This document shows positions 46,259-55,509 of a stretch of DNA of 64,000 nt, piece by piece; positions within the stretch are counted from its first letter, which is position 1; each line of letters opens with the position of its first letter. Position numbers and translations under genes: made by a program. The notes beneath the pieces were generated by a model. The model worked only from the letters and a program-made list of their open reading frames with translations, ran no database searches and was not told the DNA's origin. The DNA comes from Variimorphobacter saccharofermentans (GTDB taxonomy: Bacteria; Bacillota; Clostridia; Lachnospirales; Lachnospiraceae). Location: NCBI RefSeq assembly GCF_014174405.1, contig NZ_JACEGA010000001.1, positions 2,075,001 to 2,139,000 on the forward strand, in the 5' to 3' direction.

Positions 46259-47134
46259 CTATGCTCTTGGGTGTGTGTTCATATATACCTCCCGGCTATT
46301 ATTAGCTGGATTGGTGAGATATAGCTGTGTAGTAGTAATATCCGCGTGTCCAAGAAACTCCTGAACACTTCCCAGATCTGCTCCATTTCTAATCATGTGT
46401 GCTGCAAAAGTATGGCGTATCGCATTAGGACTTATATTCTTCATGCCAACCATTGCTGCATATCCCTTTAGAATTTTCCAAAGCCCCTGTCTGCTTAATT
46501 GCTCTCCGGATATATTAAGGAACAAATAATCCAGATCATATTTATTAAAGCATTCCTGGCGGATCTTCAGATATTGCTTTATTGCACTCTCGGCTGATTT
46601 ACCAAATGGGATATTACGTTCTTTGAATTCTCTACATGTAATATATCGTCCTGTCATATTAATATCTGTTAATTTTAGCATGATTAACTCAGATACCTTA
46701 ATTCCGGTAGCATATAAAAGTTCTAAGATAGCTCTGTCCCGAATTCCTTTAGGTGTATTGACATTCGGTTGCTGTAGTAACCGTTCCATCAAATCATTAT
46801 CAATGATCTGAGGAGTCTTCTTAGATACCTTAGGTGCCTTTATTCGTTCGGAGGGGTCCCCTGTCATAATTCCATGCTTCACTAAATAAAGAAGGAAGGA
46901 CTTTATTGATGCTATATTTCTGGATACGGACGAAGGAGAAAGACCTTCCTTTTCCAAGGATAATATATAAGAATTTAAATTTGTCTCTGTTATTTTTCCT
47001 ACAGAAAATACACTTTGCTTATCCAAGAACGCCATTAACTTTTTCAAATCATTTTTGTAAGCTTGTAATGTATTCTTTGAAGCATGCTTCACATTTTGAA
47101 GATAAGCGATAAAATCCATTACATATTGTTCCAT
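46259..47134 (-). CDS. xerD: XerD-like tyrosine recombinase with altered catalytic residues
   Basis: 291 residues: SAM-like N-terminal core-binding domain (about 1-90) and tyrosine-recombinase catalytic domain (about 108-280). The Tyr (Y272), the LGH histidine (H263), the second Arg (R240) and the beta-hairpin Lys (K171) are present. The first catalytic Arg is a Lys (K146, TGIKVSEL instead of TGLRVSEL) and the HxxR histidine is an Asn (N237, SPNAIRHTF). By position (next to spoIIM and a NUDIX gene, as in Bacillus) it should be the XerD of dif resolution, but strand exchange by this protein alone is doubtful. Start ATG after GGAGG. Confidence 0.88.
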   Translation of the reverse strand: MEQYVMDFIAYLQNVKHASKNTLQAYKNDLKKLMAFLDKQSVFSVGKITETNLNSYILSLEKEGLSPSSVSRNIASIKSFLLYLVKHGIMTGDPSERIKAPKVSKKTPQIIDNDLMERLLQQPNVNTPKGIRDRAILELLYATGIKVSELIMLKLTDINMTGRYITCREFKERNIPFGKSAESAIKQYLKIRQECFNKYDLDYLFLNISGEQLSRQGLWKILKGYAAMVGMKNISPNAIRHTFAAHMIRNGADLGSVQEFLGHADITTTQLYLTNPANNSREVYMNTHPRA

Positions 47135-47173
47135 ATCCGGCTTCCTCCTTCATAGCAGCAACCATAATAGTCA

Positions 47174-47785
47174 TTACGTAAATAAGCTAAGGGATTTTTT
47201 TAGTATAAAGCCTCCTATATAAGCTTCCAGAAAACTCCCAATTAATATAGCTGCCGCTAAAAATATTAATATCATCATATATGATTTTAGTATCTTAAAT
47301 ATACTATCCATCCGTGAATGATTATCATGATAAATGCTTCGGTTTAATAAAAAGCCCTTATACAGACAAGCCAACGCAACCGGTAAGTATATAAGTCCAT
47401 GCGGGAAATAATAAACCAATACCAATAGGATTCCCTTCATACCATACTGCATAGTTGCCGCAGAGATAAAGAAGCCGGTAAAAAATCCGAAGGAAGTTAT
47501 TTTGAATGCCATATACGGTATTCCTAATATGGTTATACTTAGTAACCAAAAGATGAAGTATTCATTCAAATGCTTTCTCAAGGTATATTGAAACAATCCC
47601 GTATAATTAATATCACTGGATGTGATCTTTGAAAACACATTATCCTCATATTCTTGAATTTTCTGTATGTAATTATCCTGAAATACATTTGAACAGATAA
47701 TACCAAAGAATAAACCAATCATTAATAGAAAAATCGATACTTGAATAATGTTTAATCGGTTTATATATAATTTTAACCGTTTCAT
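47174..47785 (-). CDS. spoIIM: Stage II sporulation protein M
   Basis: Membrane component of the SpoIID-SpoIIM-SpoIIP engulfment machine that remodels septal peptidoglycan in sporulation. 203 residues with five to six hydrophobic segments; typical features are the N-terminal IGLFFGIICSNVFQ, GIPYMAFKITSFGFFTGFFI and FPHGLIYLPVALACLYKGF. It starts about 79 nt after the NUDIX gene and is followed by the xerD-like gene; the NUDIX-spoIIM-xerD neighbourhood is widely kept in endospore formers. Its presence indicates that the organism, or its ancestor, sporulates. Confidence 0.93.
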   Translation of the reverse strand: MKRLKLYINRLNIIQVSIFLLMIGLFFGIICSNVFQDNYIQKIQEYEDNVFSKITSSDINYTGLFQYTLRKHLNEYFIFWLLSITILGIPYMAFKITSFGFFTGFFISAATMQYGMKGILLVLVYYFPHGLIYLPVALACLYKGFLLNRSIYHDNHSRMDSIFKILKSYMMILIFLAAAILIGSFLEAYIGGFILKKSLSLFT

Positions 47786-47863
47786 CCTCTAGCCTACCCA
47801 TCATTCAAACCTATATAAAATAGATATGATGGGAATTAGGAATTAGAACAAGCTGAATACGTT

Positions 47864-48394
47864 TCATCCAATCTTTGCTTTATACGCCAAGATCCCAGCT
47901 ATTGTCTTGGCATCAACGATTTTACCCTGCATAATCATATCTGTTAATTCATCAATGGAGTGACGTTCAATTGATACATATTCATCCTCATCCAGATTCT
48001 GATTGGTGGGAGTAATATCCGTAGTATAAAAGATGCAGATTTTTTCATTACTAAATGCAACCGTAGTATATAAATCAAGCAAATGAAATACCTTTCCAGC
48101 CTTATATCCGGTTTCCTCTTCGCATTCACGAATTGCGCAGGTTCTGTTATCCTCTCCTTGATTTAAGCCTCCCGCAGGAATCTCCAGTGTATAATCATCG
48201 ATTGCATTGCGATACTGTCGTACCATAATGATACTTCCATCCGAATCAACCGGGATCATTGCAGATGCACCATTATGTTGTATAAAATCAAAAACGGTGT
48301 GCTTACCATTTTCTAATTCAATTGTATCCTGGCAAAAATCGATAATACGTCCCTTGTGTATGCACTCTCTTTTTATTCTCTTGTACGGTATCAT
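47864..48394 (-). CDS. NUDIX hydrolase, ADP-ribose pyrophosphatase type
   Basis: Hydrolyses a nucleoside diphosphate derivative, most likely ADP-ribose to AMP and ribose-5-phosphate. 176 residues. The Nudix box G-x5-E-x7-R-E-U-x-E-E-x-G-U reads GGLNQGEDNRTCAIRECEEE then TGYK (about residues 75-98) and is complete. The preceding VRQYRNAIDDYTLEIPAGGL is typical of ADP-ribose pyrophosphatases such as NudF. It is upstream of spoIIM and downstream of proC on the same strand. Confidence 0.9.
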   Translation of the reverse strand: MIPYKRIKRECIHKGRIIDFCQDTIELENGKHTVFDFIQHNGASAMIPVDSDGSIIMVRQYRNAIDDYTLEIPAGGLNQGEDNRTCAIRECEEETGYKAGKVFHLLDLYTTVAFSNEKICIFYTTDITPTNQNLDEDEYVSIERHSIDELTDMIMQGKIVDAKTIAGILAYKAKIG

Positions 48395-48474
48395 AATGCT
48401 CTCCTTAATCTAAATATATGAAATAAATATGCGGTATTTCTTCCAAATCCTGTAGGAACTGAAACAGGTAATGA

Positions 48475-49278
48475 TTATTTATTACTCAGTTCCTCGCACT
48501 TCTTGTAGCAAGCATCCGTTGCCTTCATGATGGCATTACGGAAGCCATATTCCTCCAGTGCCTTTACTGCTGCAATGGTGGTTCCTCCCGGAGAACATAC
48601 CTGATCCTTCAGTTTACCGGGATGTTCACCAGTTTCCAATACCAAGGCAGCAGAGCCCAATACAGTCTGAGCAGCCAGTTCATATGCTTTATCTCTTGGA
48701 ATCCCGTAACTAACAACACTATCTGCTAAGGCTTCAATAAACATATAAACATAAGCTGGTGAACTGCCATTTGCACATACAACTGCGTTCATAAGACGTT
48801 CATCAAATACTTCATATTTCCCAAAGGATTTGAAAAAACGATCAATAATCTCCTTTTCTTCATCCGTAAAAGTATCCTCAGAGAAGCATATACCTGACAT
48901 ACCCTGTAGTACCATGGCTGGTGTATTTGGCATAGCTCTGACAATACGAACAGAATTACTCAGCATGCTTTTTATACTTTCTATTTTTATTCCTGCAGCG
49001 ATAGAAATCACGATTTGATCCTTTGTCACTACATCCTTTATTTCATTAAGTACTACCGGAAAAAACTGAGGCTTCACTGCTAATACAAGATTCTTACATT
49101 GTTTTACCACAGAGCAATTATCCGTAAGAAATCGAATACCAGTCTGATCCGATACGAACTGGCTTCGCTCCTTTGATGCATCCGTAAATATCACTTCATT
49201 CTTGCCGAATGTGGCGGCAGCTGCTTTCATTAATGGTAACCCCATATTGCCGGCTCCTATAAATCCGAATAATGCCAT
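48475..49278 (-). CDS. proC: Pyrroline-5-carboxylate reductase
   Basis: Last step of proline synthesis: NAD(P)H-dependent reduction of pyrroline-5-carboxylate. 267 residues from MALFGFIGAGNMG (GGAGGAATT directly upstream of the ATG); a longer frame lacks support. The Rossmann motif is FIGAGNMGLPLMKAA, followed by LAVKPQFFPVVLNEI, AMPNTPAMVLQGMSG, and the C-terminal VCSPGGTTIAAVKALEEYGF family signature. proB and proA, the earlier steps, are 8-11 kb away in another operon. Upstream is palindromic repeat copy 2. Confidence 0.96.
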   Translation of the reverse strand: MALFGFIGAGNMGLPLMKAAAATFGKNEVIFTDASKERSQFVSDQTGIRFLTDNCSVVKQCKNLVLAVKPQFFPVVLNEIKDVVTKDQIVISIAAGIKIESIKSMLSNSVRIVRAMPNTPAMVLQGMSGICFSEDTFTDEEKEIIDRFFKSFGKYEVFDERLMNAVVCANGSSPAYVYMFIEALADSVVSYGIPRDKAYELAAQTVLGSAALVLETGEHPGKLKDQVCSPGGTTIAAVKALEEYGFRNAIMKATDACYKKCEELSNK

Positions 49279-49390
49279 AATTCCTCCAATCATCCGCATG
49301 ACTACATCCCTGTGCCATTTGGTTTCCTTACCCTAGTCAAATTCTTATCTGTTATTTTATCACATTAAATCAAGAATAGGTAGTATTTCA

Positions 49391-49435
49391 GTAAAAAAAT
49401 ACTGTTCAGCCAAAATTGAATATTAGACAGAACAG
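49391..49435 (-). terminator. Terminator downstream of the aminotransferase gene and palindrome copy 2
   Basis: Minus strand CTGTTC (49430-49435) and GAACAG (49402-49407) frame a 22-base loop and run into TATTTTTTTAC. The stem is short but the T-run is good. The aminotransferase mRNA would thus carry palindrome copy 2 in its 3' untranslated region. Confidence 0.55.
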
Positions 49436-49445
49436 CGATAAAGAG

Positions 49446-49631
49446 AGGATGTTGCAAAATTAATGCAGGGATTATAATTTACCATAATGCACTGTCGGAA
49501 AATATGTTACGGCATTTTATATGCCTCAGGCGAATATTCATGTTCGACTGAGACATACAAAATCAGTAACGCGTTTTCCGTCTGTATGTGAGGTAAGTTA
49601 TAATCTTTGCTTATACATTTTGCAACATCCT
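49446..49631. repeat. Structured palindromic repeat, copy 2 (186 bp, opposite orientation)
   Basis: The outer stem AGGATGTTGCAAAAT (49446-49460) pairs perfectly with ATTTTGCAACATCCT (49617-49631). Read on the minus strand, the second stem is GATTATAACTTACC against GGTAAATTATAATC (one mismatch), followed by the same internal loop as copies 1 and 3 (TCACATACAGA opposite ACAGTGCATTAT), CGGAA/TTCCG, GTTAC/GTAAC, and an apical stem around TCGAACATGAATATTCG. It begins 15 nt after the aminotransferase stop. The second hairpin found beside copies 1 and 3 is absent here; an ordinary terminator takes its place. Confidence 0.9.
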
Positions 49632-49646
49632 TTTAATCCCCTGGTA

Positions 49647-50846
49647 TTATGCTAATACATTTACAAATTCTTCAATACGATCCAGACCTTTCTTAATCTG
49701 TTCTAATGAAATTGCATAGGATAGACGGATATGATCATCAAAACCAAAATCCGCACACGGAATTACTGCTACATTATAATCTTCAATTAAAATTCTTGCG
49801 AGCTCAGAAACATTACCTATCTTAGAGCCCTTATATTCCATATCAAGAGTCTTGCTAATATCAACGAATAAATAAAATGCACCTTGGGGCTTTAATGCAG
49901 AAATATGCTTCATATTAGCTATTCTGTCATACATATAATCACGTCTTTTATTAAATTCAGCATGCATTTTACGAACAGAATCCTGCGGCCCAACCAACGC
50001 TTCATAGGCAGCTTTCTGTGCGATGGAATTGGGATTGGAGGTCTGATGACTTTGAACACTTCCCATCAGCTTAGCAATTTCTTTGGATGATCCGGTAAAT
50101 CCAATTCTCCAACCTGTCATAGAATAGCTTTTTGCTACACCGCTGCAGGTAATCGTACGCTTGTATATTTCATCATTTAAGGAAGCGATACTTACTACCT
50201 CAGCACCATCATAAATTAGATGCTCATACATCTCATCAGATACCACATAGAAGTCTTTTCTAACCGCAACCTCTGCAATTGCCTCTAACTCTTCTCTGGT
50301 ATAGATCATACCGGAAGGATTGTTGGGTGAATTTAAAATGAGTGCCTTCGTCTTCTCTGTGCACGCTGCCTCAATCTGAGCAGCTGTGACCTTATAATTC
50401 TGCTCTTTCTCCGCTCTGATGATTACCGGGACTCCGTCAGCCAGTCTAACGATTTCCGGATAACTAAGCCAAAAAGGTGCGGGTATAATTACCTCATCCC
50501 CAGGATTACATATAGCCTGGAATATGTTGGTTAGAGAATGCTTTCCACCATTGCTTACTACGATTTGATTTGGCTCGTATTTTATCTTATTAAAGTTTAG
50601 AAACTTATCGCATACTGCCTTTTTTAATTCCATAGTACCATCTGCCGGTGTATATTTCGTAAAGCCGCTATGTATTGCTTTGATAGCTGCTTCACAGATA
50701 TTATCCGGAGTATTAAAATCAGGCTCTCCTGCACCAAAACCGACAACATCTATTCCCTTTTCTTTTAATTCTTTCGCCTTTGCCGTTATTGCTAATGTTG
50801 ATGAAGGCTTAACCGCCTGTGCTTTTTTTGATAATGTTAACGCCAT
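49647..50846 (-). CDS. aspC: Pyridoxal-phosphate aminotransferase, aspartate aminotransferase type
   Basis: Fold-type I aminotransferase of subgroup I-gamma (Bacillus/Thermus AspAT-like), 399 residues from MALTLSKKAQ. Conserved text: VVGFGAGEPDFNTPDNICEA, SNGGKHSLTNIFQAI, LNSPNNPSGMIYTREEL, the PLP lysine in CSGVAKSYSMTGWRIGF, and the C-terminal RLSYAISLEQIKKGL containing the substrate-binding Arg. Aspartate/2-oxoglutarate is the likely pair, although related enzymes accept prephenate or aromatic acids. It is preceded by a good promoter and followed directly by palindrome copy 2. Confidence 0.9.
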   Translation of the reverse strand: MALTLSKKAQAVKPSSTLAITAKAKELKEKGIDVVGFGAGEPDFNTPDNICEAAIKAIHSGFTKYTPADGTMELKKAVCDKFLNFNKIKYEPNQIVVSNGGKHSLTNIFQAICNPGDEVIIPAPFWLSYPEIVRLADGVPVIIRAEKEQNYKVTAAQIEAACTEKTKALILNSPNNPSGMIYTREELEAIAEVAVRKDFYVVSDEMYEHLIYDGAEVVSIASLNDEIYKRTITCSGVAKSYSMTGWRIGFTGSSKEIAKLMGSVQSHQTSNPNSIAQKAAYEALVGPQDSVRKMHAEFNKRRDYMYDRIANMKHISALKPQGAFYLFVDISKTLDMEYKGSKIGNVSELARILIEDYNVAVIPCADFGFDDHIRLSYAISLEQIKKGLDRIEEFVNVLA

Positions 50847-50899
50847 TGCTTGCACCATCCTTTATTTTATTATAGTATCCTTTGTTAAAATTCTTTACC

Positions 50900-50928
50900 A
50901 TTGTAATATATAAGTTTTAATAATGCAA
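50900..50928 (-). promoter_or_regulatory. Sigma-A promoter for the aminotransferase gene
   Basis: Minus strand TTGCAT, 17 bases, TACAAT, 54 nt before the start codon. Confidence 0.65.
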
Positions 50929-51030
50929 TACAAATTTCATAAAAAATTCAAAAAAAGTATTTTCACAGGCTACCATATGTCCGTCTACGAAAGAATAGTT
51001 GTGCAAAATGTTCAAAAAAAATCTATTTTC

Positions 51031-51066
51031 CATGTTAAAAAGGGTGATGTTTTCACATCACCCTTT
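51031..51066 (-). terminator. Rho-independent terminator after rny
   Basis: An 11-bp perfect stem AAAGGGTGATG/CATCACCCTTT (51039-51066), extended by one T-A pair, then a minus-strand TTTTTAAC tail. It starts 20 nt after the rny stop. Confidence 0.88.
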
Positions 51067-51086
51067 ACATTACATTGTCAATTTAA

Positions 51087-52643
51087 TTATTTTGCATAAT
51101 CAGTCACTCTAGATTCTCTGATTACATTTACTTTAATCTGTCCCGGATATTCTAATTCGTCTTCGATTTTCTTAGATAAATCACGTGCCAGTAATACCAT
51201 ATCGGCATCACTGATCTGCTCAGGTACAACCATAACTCGGATTTCTCTACCTGCCTGAATTGCAAATGACTTGTCTACCCCTTTAAAGCCATTGGTAATA
51301 TCTTCTAGTTGTTTTAATCTGTTGGTATATGTTTCCAGAGTTTCGCGTCTTGCTCCAGGTCTTGCTGCTGATATTGTATCAGCGGCCTGAACGATACATG
51401 CAATCAATGACTGGAATTCTACATCACCATGATGTGCCTCTACTGCATTAATTACCACCGGTGATTCCTTATACTTTCTACATAAGTCCACACCAATTTG
51501 TACGTGGGTTCCTTCAACCTCATGATCGATTGATTTACCAATATCATGCAATAATCCGGCACGCTTTGCAAGTCTAACATCAACACCGATTTCTCCGGCT
51601 AGAAGGCCGGATAAAATAGCCACCTCAATTGAATGCTTTAATGCATTCTGTCCATAACTTGTCCTAAATTTCATCTTGCCGAGGAGCTTAATGAGTTCAG
51701 GATGTATTCCATGAACACCTACTTCTAACGTAGCAGCTTCTCCCGCTTCCCTAATCATTACGTCAACTTCTTTTTGAGCCTTTTCTACCATCTCTTCGAT
51801 TCTTGCAGGATGAATACGTCCATCCACAATCAGTTTCTCAAGGGCAATTCTTGCCACTTCTCTTCTGATTGGATCAAAAGCTGATAGTATAACCGCTTCA
51901 GGAGTATCATCAATAATCAGGTCAACTCCAGTCATTGTTTCCAATGTTCTGATATTACGACCCTCTCTACCAATGATCCTACCTTTCATTTCGTCGTTAG
52001 GAAGCTGAACAACCGAAATAGTTGTCTCAGCAACATGATCCGCAGCACATCTTTGAATTGCTGTAACTACATAATCCTTTGCTTTCTTATCCGCTTCTTC
52101 TTTTGCTTTGCTTTCCATTTCCTTTATCAGCAGAGCAGTCTCATGTTTTACTTCTTCTTCAACAGTCTTAATTAGATATTCCTTAGCTTGTTCGGAGGTT
52201 AATCCGGAAATCTTTTCTAACTCCTGTAATTGCTTTTCGTGGAATTCTTCCACTTCCTGCTTGATTTTATCAAGCTCGGCTTCTTTTACAGAAAGTCTGG
52301 CTTCCTTTTTTTCCAGTGCTTCGGTCTTTCTATCTAAAGTCTCTTCTTTAGTTAGAACCCGCTTCTCATAACGCTGCAATTCTGCTCTACGTTCCTTAGT
52401 TTCCCGCTCGAATTCATTTTTAGCTTTCAGAGCTTCCTCTTTCGCTTCGAGTAAGGCTTCACGTTTCTTAGTTTCAGCTGTTTTTAAAGCTTCATCTATG
52501 ATTTCTCTTGCCTTTTCATCTGCATTGCCTATTTTCGCTTCATATACCTTAATGCGATAAGCAATTGCGATTTTCCAGGTAAGGACAGCAGCAACTACCA
52601 AGGTTATAAGAATAGCAATCGCTATTTTTAAAGCCTCGTGCAC
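51087..52643 (-). CDS. rny: Ribonuclease Y
   Basis: Membrane-anchored endoribonuclease that initiates mRNA decay. 518 residues, the family length. One N-terminal membrane helix (about 5-25), a highly charged coiled coil (about 30-200), a KH domain ([19 protein letters not shown], about residue 220), and an HD domain with the catalytic [12 protein letters not shown] (about residue 365) and [13 protein letters not shown]. The start is a GTG with GGAGGTG upstream. In many Firmicutes it follows recA-cinA; here it has its own long leader and a strong terminator, so it is a single-gene unit. Confidence 0.96.
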   Translation of the reverse strand: MHEALKIAIAILITLVVAAVLTWKIAIAYRIKVYEAKIGNADEKAREIIDEALKTAETKKREALLEAKEEALKAKNEFERETKERRAELQRYEKRVLTKEETLDRKTEALEKKEARLSVKEAELDKIKQEVEEFHEKQLQELEKISGLTSEQAKEYLIKTVEEEVKHETALLIKEMESKAKEEADKKAKDYVVTAIQRCAADHVAETTISVVQLPNDEMKGRIIGREGRNIRTLETMTGVDLIIDDTPEAVILSAFDPIRREVARIALEKLIVDGRIHPARIEEMVEKAQKEVDVMIREAGEAATLEVGVHGIHPELIKLLGKMKFRTSYGQNALKHSIEVAILSGLLAGEIGVDVRLAKRAGLLHDIGKSIDHEVEGTHVQIGVDLCRKYKESPVVINAVEAHHGDVEFQSLIACIVQAADTISAARPGARRETLETYTNRLKQLEDITNGFKGVDKSFAIQAGREIRVMVVPEQISDADMVLLARDLSKKIEDELEYPGQIKVNVIRESRVTDYAK

Positions 52644-53021
52644 AGGAGCACCTCCTTATTTAATTTTCATTGTACAATATAGAAGAATTACTTTAAGTAA
52701 AATAGTTGAATTAACACAATATTCTTTCGTAACAAAAGAGTTACTAGAATTATTCCATTATTATGACTCTTAATTCAATCTCCATGAAATTTCTTCATGA
52801 ATTTACTTAAATTTCATTCTCTTGTATAAATAATACAACATATAAATTTTATACTGTTTTTACGAAGATGTCAAGTATACTAACGAATAATTTATCTATT
52901 ATGACAAAATATAGTATCAATATATTGAGTATATCCTTTGGCTATTCCACTATATAATCATTGAAAAATCTATTAGTATCCATTGAAATGTTTAAATATA
53001 CAATATTGAAGACCCTTTGTA
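52644..53021. other. AT-rich intergenic region between miaB and rny
   Basis: 378 bases. It must hold the rny promoter and the end of the miaB transcript. A small dyad CATGAA-ATTTC-TTCATG lies at about 52785-52801. No reading frame, RNA gene or copy of the palindromic repeat was found, and no promoter with good hexamers at the right spacing could be singled out. Confidence 0.45.
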
Positions 53022-54443
53022 TTAACGTATACTTCCCATATAATAAAAGCCTTTACTCTCATCCAGGCTTACATCAATAATTTTACCAATAAGACTTTTA
53101 TCTCCTGGAAAATGTACCAAAAGATTATTACTTAGTCTTCCTGTAAGCAATGTAGGATCCTGTTCGTTTACCTCTTCCACAAGAACCTTCTGAACGGTAT
53201 GTTCATCCTTTCCGGCAGATTTCGCAGAGCTTGCCTGTATTTCCTTAAGCAACCGATCGAAACGCTCCATTGCTACTGACTCTTCAACCTGCCCATCCAT
53301 CGTAGCAGCAGGTGTACCCGTCCTCTTAGAATAAAGGAAGGTAAATGCGCTGTCATATCCTACTTTACGTACTACATCTATGGTTTCAAGGAAGTCTTCC
53401 TCAGTTTCACCTGGAAAACCAACGATAATATCCGTCGTTAATGATATATCCGGAACCGCTGCTCGAATCTTGTCAACCAGCTCAAGATAGCTTTCTTTTG
53501 TATATTTTCGATTCATAATCTGAAGCAGTCTTGTGCTTCCTGATTGAATAGGAAGGTGAAGATGCTTGCATATTTTTTTACTTTCTTTCATTACGTTTAT
53601 CAAATCATCGGATAAGTCCTTTGGATGTGAAGTCATGAAACGAATTCGTTCAATTCCATCCACCTTCTCAATTTCACGTAGAAGCTCGGCAAAGGTCATA
53701 GGATTGTCAAGATTTTTACCATAGGAATTAACATTCTGACCAAGCAGCATGACTTCAACTACTCCATCAGCTGCTAACTTCTTAATCTCATCTATGATGT
53801 CCTGAGGATTTCTGCTTCTTTCCCTACCTCTTACATAGGGTACGATACAATAACTGCAGAAATTATTACAACCGAACATGATATTAACACCGGCTTTAAA
53901 GCTGTATTTTCGGATATTCGGAAGATTTTCTACAATCATATCGGTGTTTTTCCAAAGATCAATGACCATACGGTCAGACTCAAGGCGTGTCTTTAATAAT
54001 TCTGCTAATTTAAAGATATTGTGTGTTCCAAATATAATATCTACAAAACGATAGCTTGTCTTAATTTTCTCAACAGCGGCTGCCTCCTGCATCATGCAGC
54101 CGCATATCGCGATTAACATTCCAGGATGCTTTTTCTTAAGTTTACCTAAATATCCTAATCGGCCATACACTCGGTTGTTAGCATTTTCCCGAACAGTGCA
54201 GGTATTATATAGAACAAAATCAGCATCCTCTGTATCCGTTTCTTCATAACCTATTTGCTTCAGAATACCAGATATTTTCTCAGAGTCCCGACTATTCATC
54301 TGACAGCCAAACGTTTCAATATGATATGTTTTTCTCTTCCCGGTTTTTTGATATTCCTGATCAAATAGTGCTTTAAGTTCTTCCATTATTGCATATTGCT
54401 TTGCAGCTTCTGCCTCATTTACATTGGTATTTTTATTATCCAT
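53022..54443 (-). CDS. miaB: tRNA-2-methylthio-N6-dimethylallyladenosine synthase MiaB
   Basis: Radical-SAM methylthiotransferase modifying A37 of tRNAs reading UNN codons. 473 residues. N-terminal UPF0004 cysteines are in TFGCQMNSRDSEKI, YNTCTVRENANNRVYG and ICGCMMQEA; the radical-SAM cluster is CNNFCSYC (in MFGCNNFCSYCIVPYVRGRE), and a TRAM domain ends the protein. QMNSRDSE and TCTVRENA mark it as MiaB rather than RimO. It comes 31 nt after the M14 peptidase gene on the same strand; mutS/mutL, frequent neighbours, are not seen. Confidence 0.96.
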   Translation of the reverse strand: MDNKNTNVNEAEAAKQYAIMEELKALFDQEYQKTGKRKTYHIETFGCQMNSRDSEKISGILKQIGYEETDTEDADFVLYNTCTVRENANNRVYGRLGYLGKLKKKHPGMLIAICGCMMQEAAAVEKIKTSYRFVDIIFGTHNIFKLAELLKTRLESDRMVIDLWKNTDMIVENLPNIRKYSFKAGVNIMFGCNNFCSYCIVPYVRGRERSRNPQDIIDEIKKLAADGVVEVMLLGQNVNSYGKNLDNPMTFAELLREIEKVDGIERIRFMTSHPKDLSDDLINVMKESKKICKHLHLPIQSGSTRLLQIMNRKYTKESYLELVDKIRAAVPDISLTTDIIVGFPGETEEDFLETIDVVRKVGYDSAFTFLYSKRTGTPAATMDGQVEESVAMERFDRLLKEIQASSAKSAGKDEHTVQKVLVEEVNEQDPTLLTGRLSNNLLVHFPGDKSLIGKIIDVSLDESKGFYYMGSIR

Positions 54444-54474
54444 CCTATCCTCCTAGCATAATTCGTAAACTTTA

Positions 54475-55437
54475 TCATAAAATCAAGCTTCCATACTCAA
54501 ATATCATAAGCTTCAATTCCTCAAAAGTAGATTCTCGATATTTGATATCAAGTGGAAACGTAGCGTCTTCGTCAACTGTTTCTATTGTTAACGCCGGTTT
54601 ATGAAAATTCTCTGAAAAATAATGTACCGTATTTCCTCCGGAATCACCAGAATCAATTTCATTTTCAGGTACTTCTAAATCATAGTTCGTAATTTCTCTA
54701 AACCGGTTAGCAATTTTCAATTGTTTTAGGTTATAGCTTTCAGACATCATACTGCGATAATAATAAATTGATTTTCCTCTTGAATGAAAATCAAGAAAGC
54801 CCATTGATTTATATTCATGAAACAAATCAATTAATGCTTTCGTCTCATTCTCACTGGCAGAATGATCTGTACTATCCTTCTGTCTCCATAGCTTACAGGG
54901 GAAATTGCGATTGATATCTACCCCTCTGGCATTAAACTTCCATTCATAATGCGGAATATTATAATCTAGGCACTTACGCCTTAATTCATCATTACGGATC
55001 TCATCAAAGCCTTTTAATGATACCATATATCCATCCGGATTTAAAAGTGGAACAAACAGGATGGTAAAGGTTTGTAATAACTCATAGATACATGCTCCAT
55101 ACAACATTTGCTCATATTCTTCGCCAATATGTCTTGTCGGATTTTTAATCAAGGTTTTAAATCTGTTCGTATGCTCCTGATACTCCATATACATTTGTGA
55201 ATAGTACTCAATAATTCTCATGAGTACAATAGGATTGATGGTTTCTCTTGCATGCACACCCGAACAGCAGATGATATATTTTTCTCCAATTCCAAGCTTA
55301 AGAAGAACAATGTCACGATTGTCATGGGACGATCCAATCGTGACACAATCTAAAATACTATGATATTGTTCTTCTAATTTCTTTGTATCATGAATCAATG
55401 TATCATAAGAATAAATCGGTTCATCCATATTAATCAT
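54475..55437 (-). CDS. M14-family zinc carboxypeptidase without signal peptide
   Basis: Zinc metallopeptidase of the M14 family, 320 residues. Zinc ligands H and E are in GVHARETINPIVLM, followed by VPLLNPDGYMVS, the substrate-binding Arg region RGVDINRNFPCKLW, the third ligand His in LDFHSRG, and the catalytic Glu in ALTIETVDED. Relatives cleave gamma-D-glutamyl-diaminopimelate bonds in wall peptides. No signal peptide, LysM or membrane segment is visible, so a cytoplasmic wall-peptide recycling role is inferred. It lies between hflC and miaB. Confidence 0.88.
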   Translation of the reverse strand: MINMDEPIYSYDTLIHDTKKLEEQYHSILDCVTIGSSHDNRDIVLLKLGIGEKYIICCSGVHARETINPIVLMRIIEYYSQMYMEYQEHTNRFKTLIKNPTRHIGEEYEQMLYGACIYELLQTFTILFVPLLNPDGYMVSLKGFDEIRNDELRRKCLDYNIPHYEWKFNARGVDINRNFPCKLWRQKDSTDHSASENETKALIDLFHEYKSMGFLDFHSRGKSIYYYRSMMSESYNLKQLKIANRFREITNYDLEVPENEIDSGDSGGNTVHYFSENFHKPALTIETVDEDATFPLDIKYRESTFEELKLMIFEYGSLIL

Positions 55438-55509
55438 AATTATGCAGTCTCCTTGTGATATTGTTCATCACATCATTCTATGCTGGAAATGCATAATTAT
55501 GACAATTAC

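Noticed and set aside
46259..47134. Integrase of a mobile element
   Set aside because: Its size is that of XerC/D, it sits beside spoIIM and a NUDIX gene as in other endospore formers, and there is no tRNA, att site or phage gene nearby.
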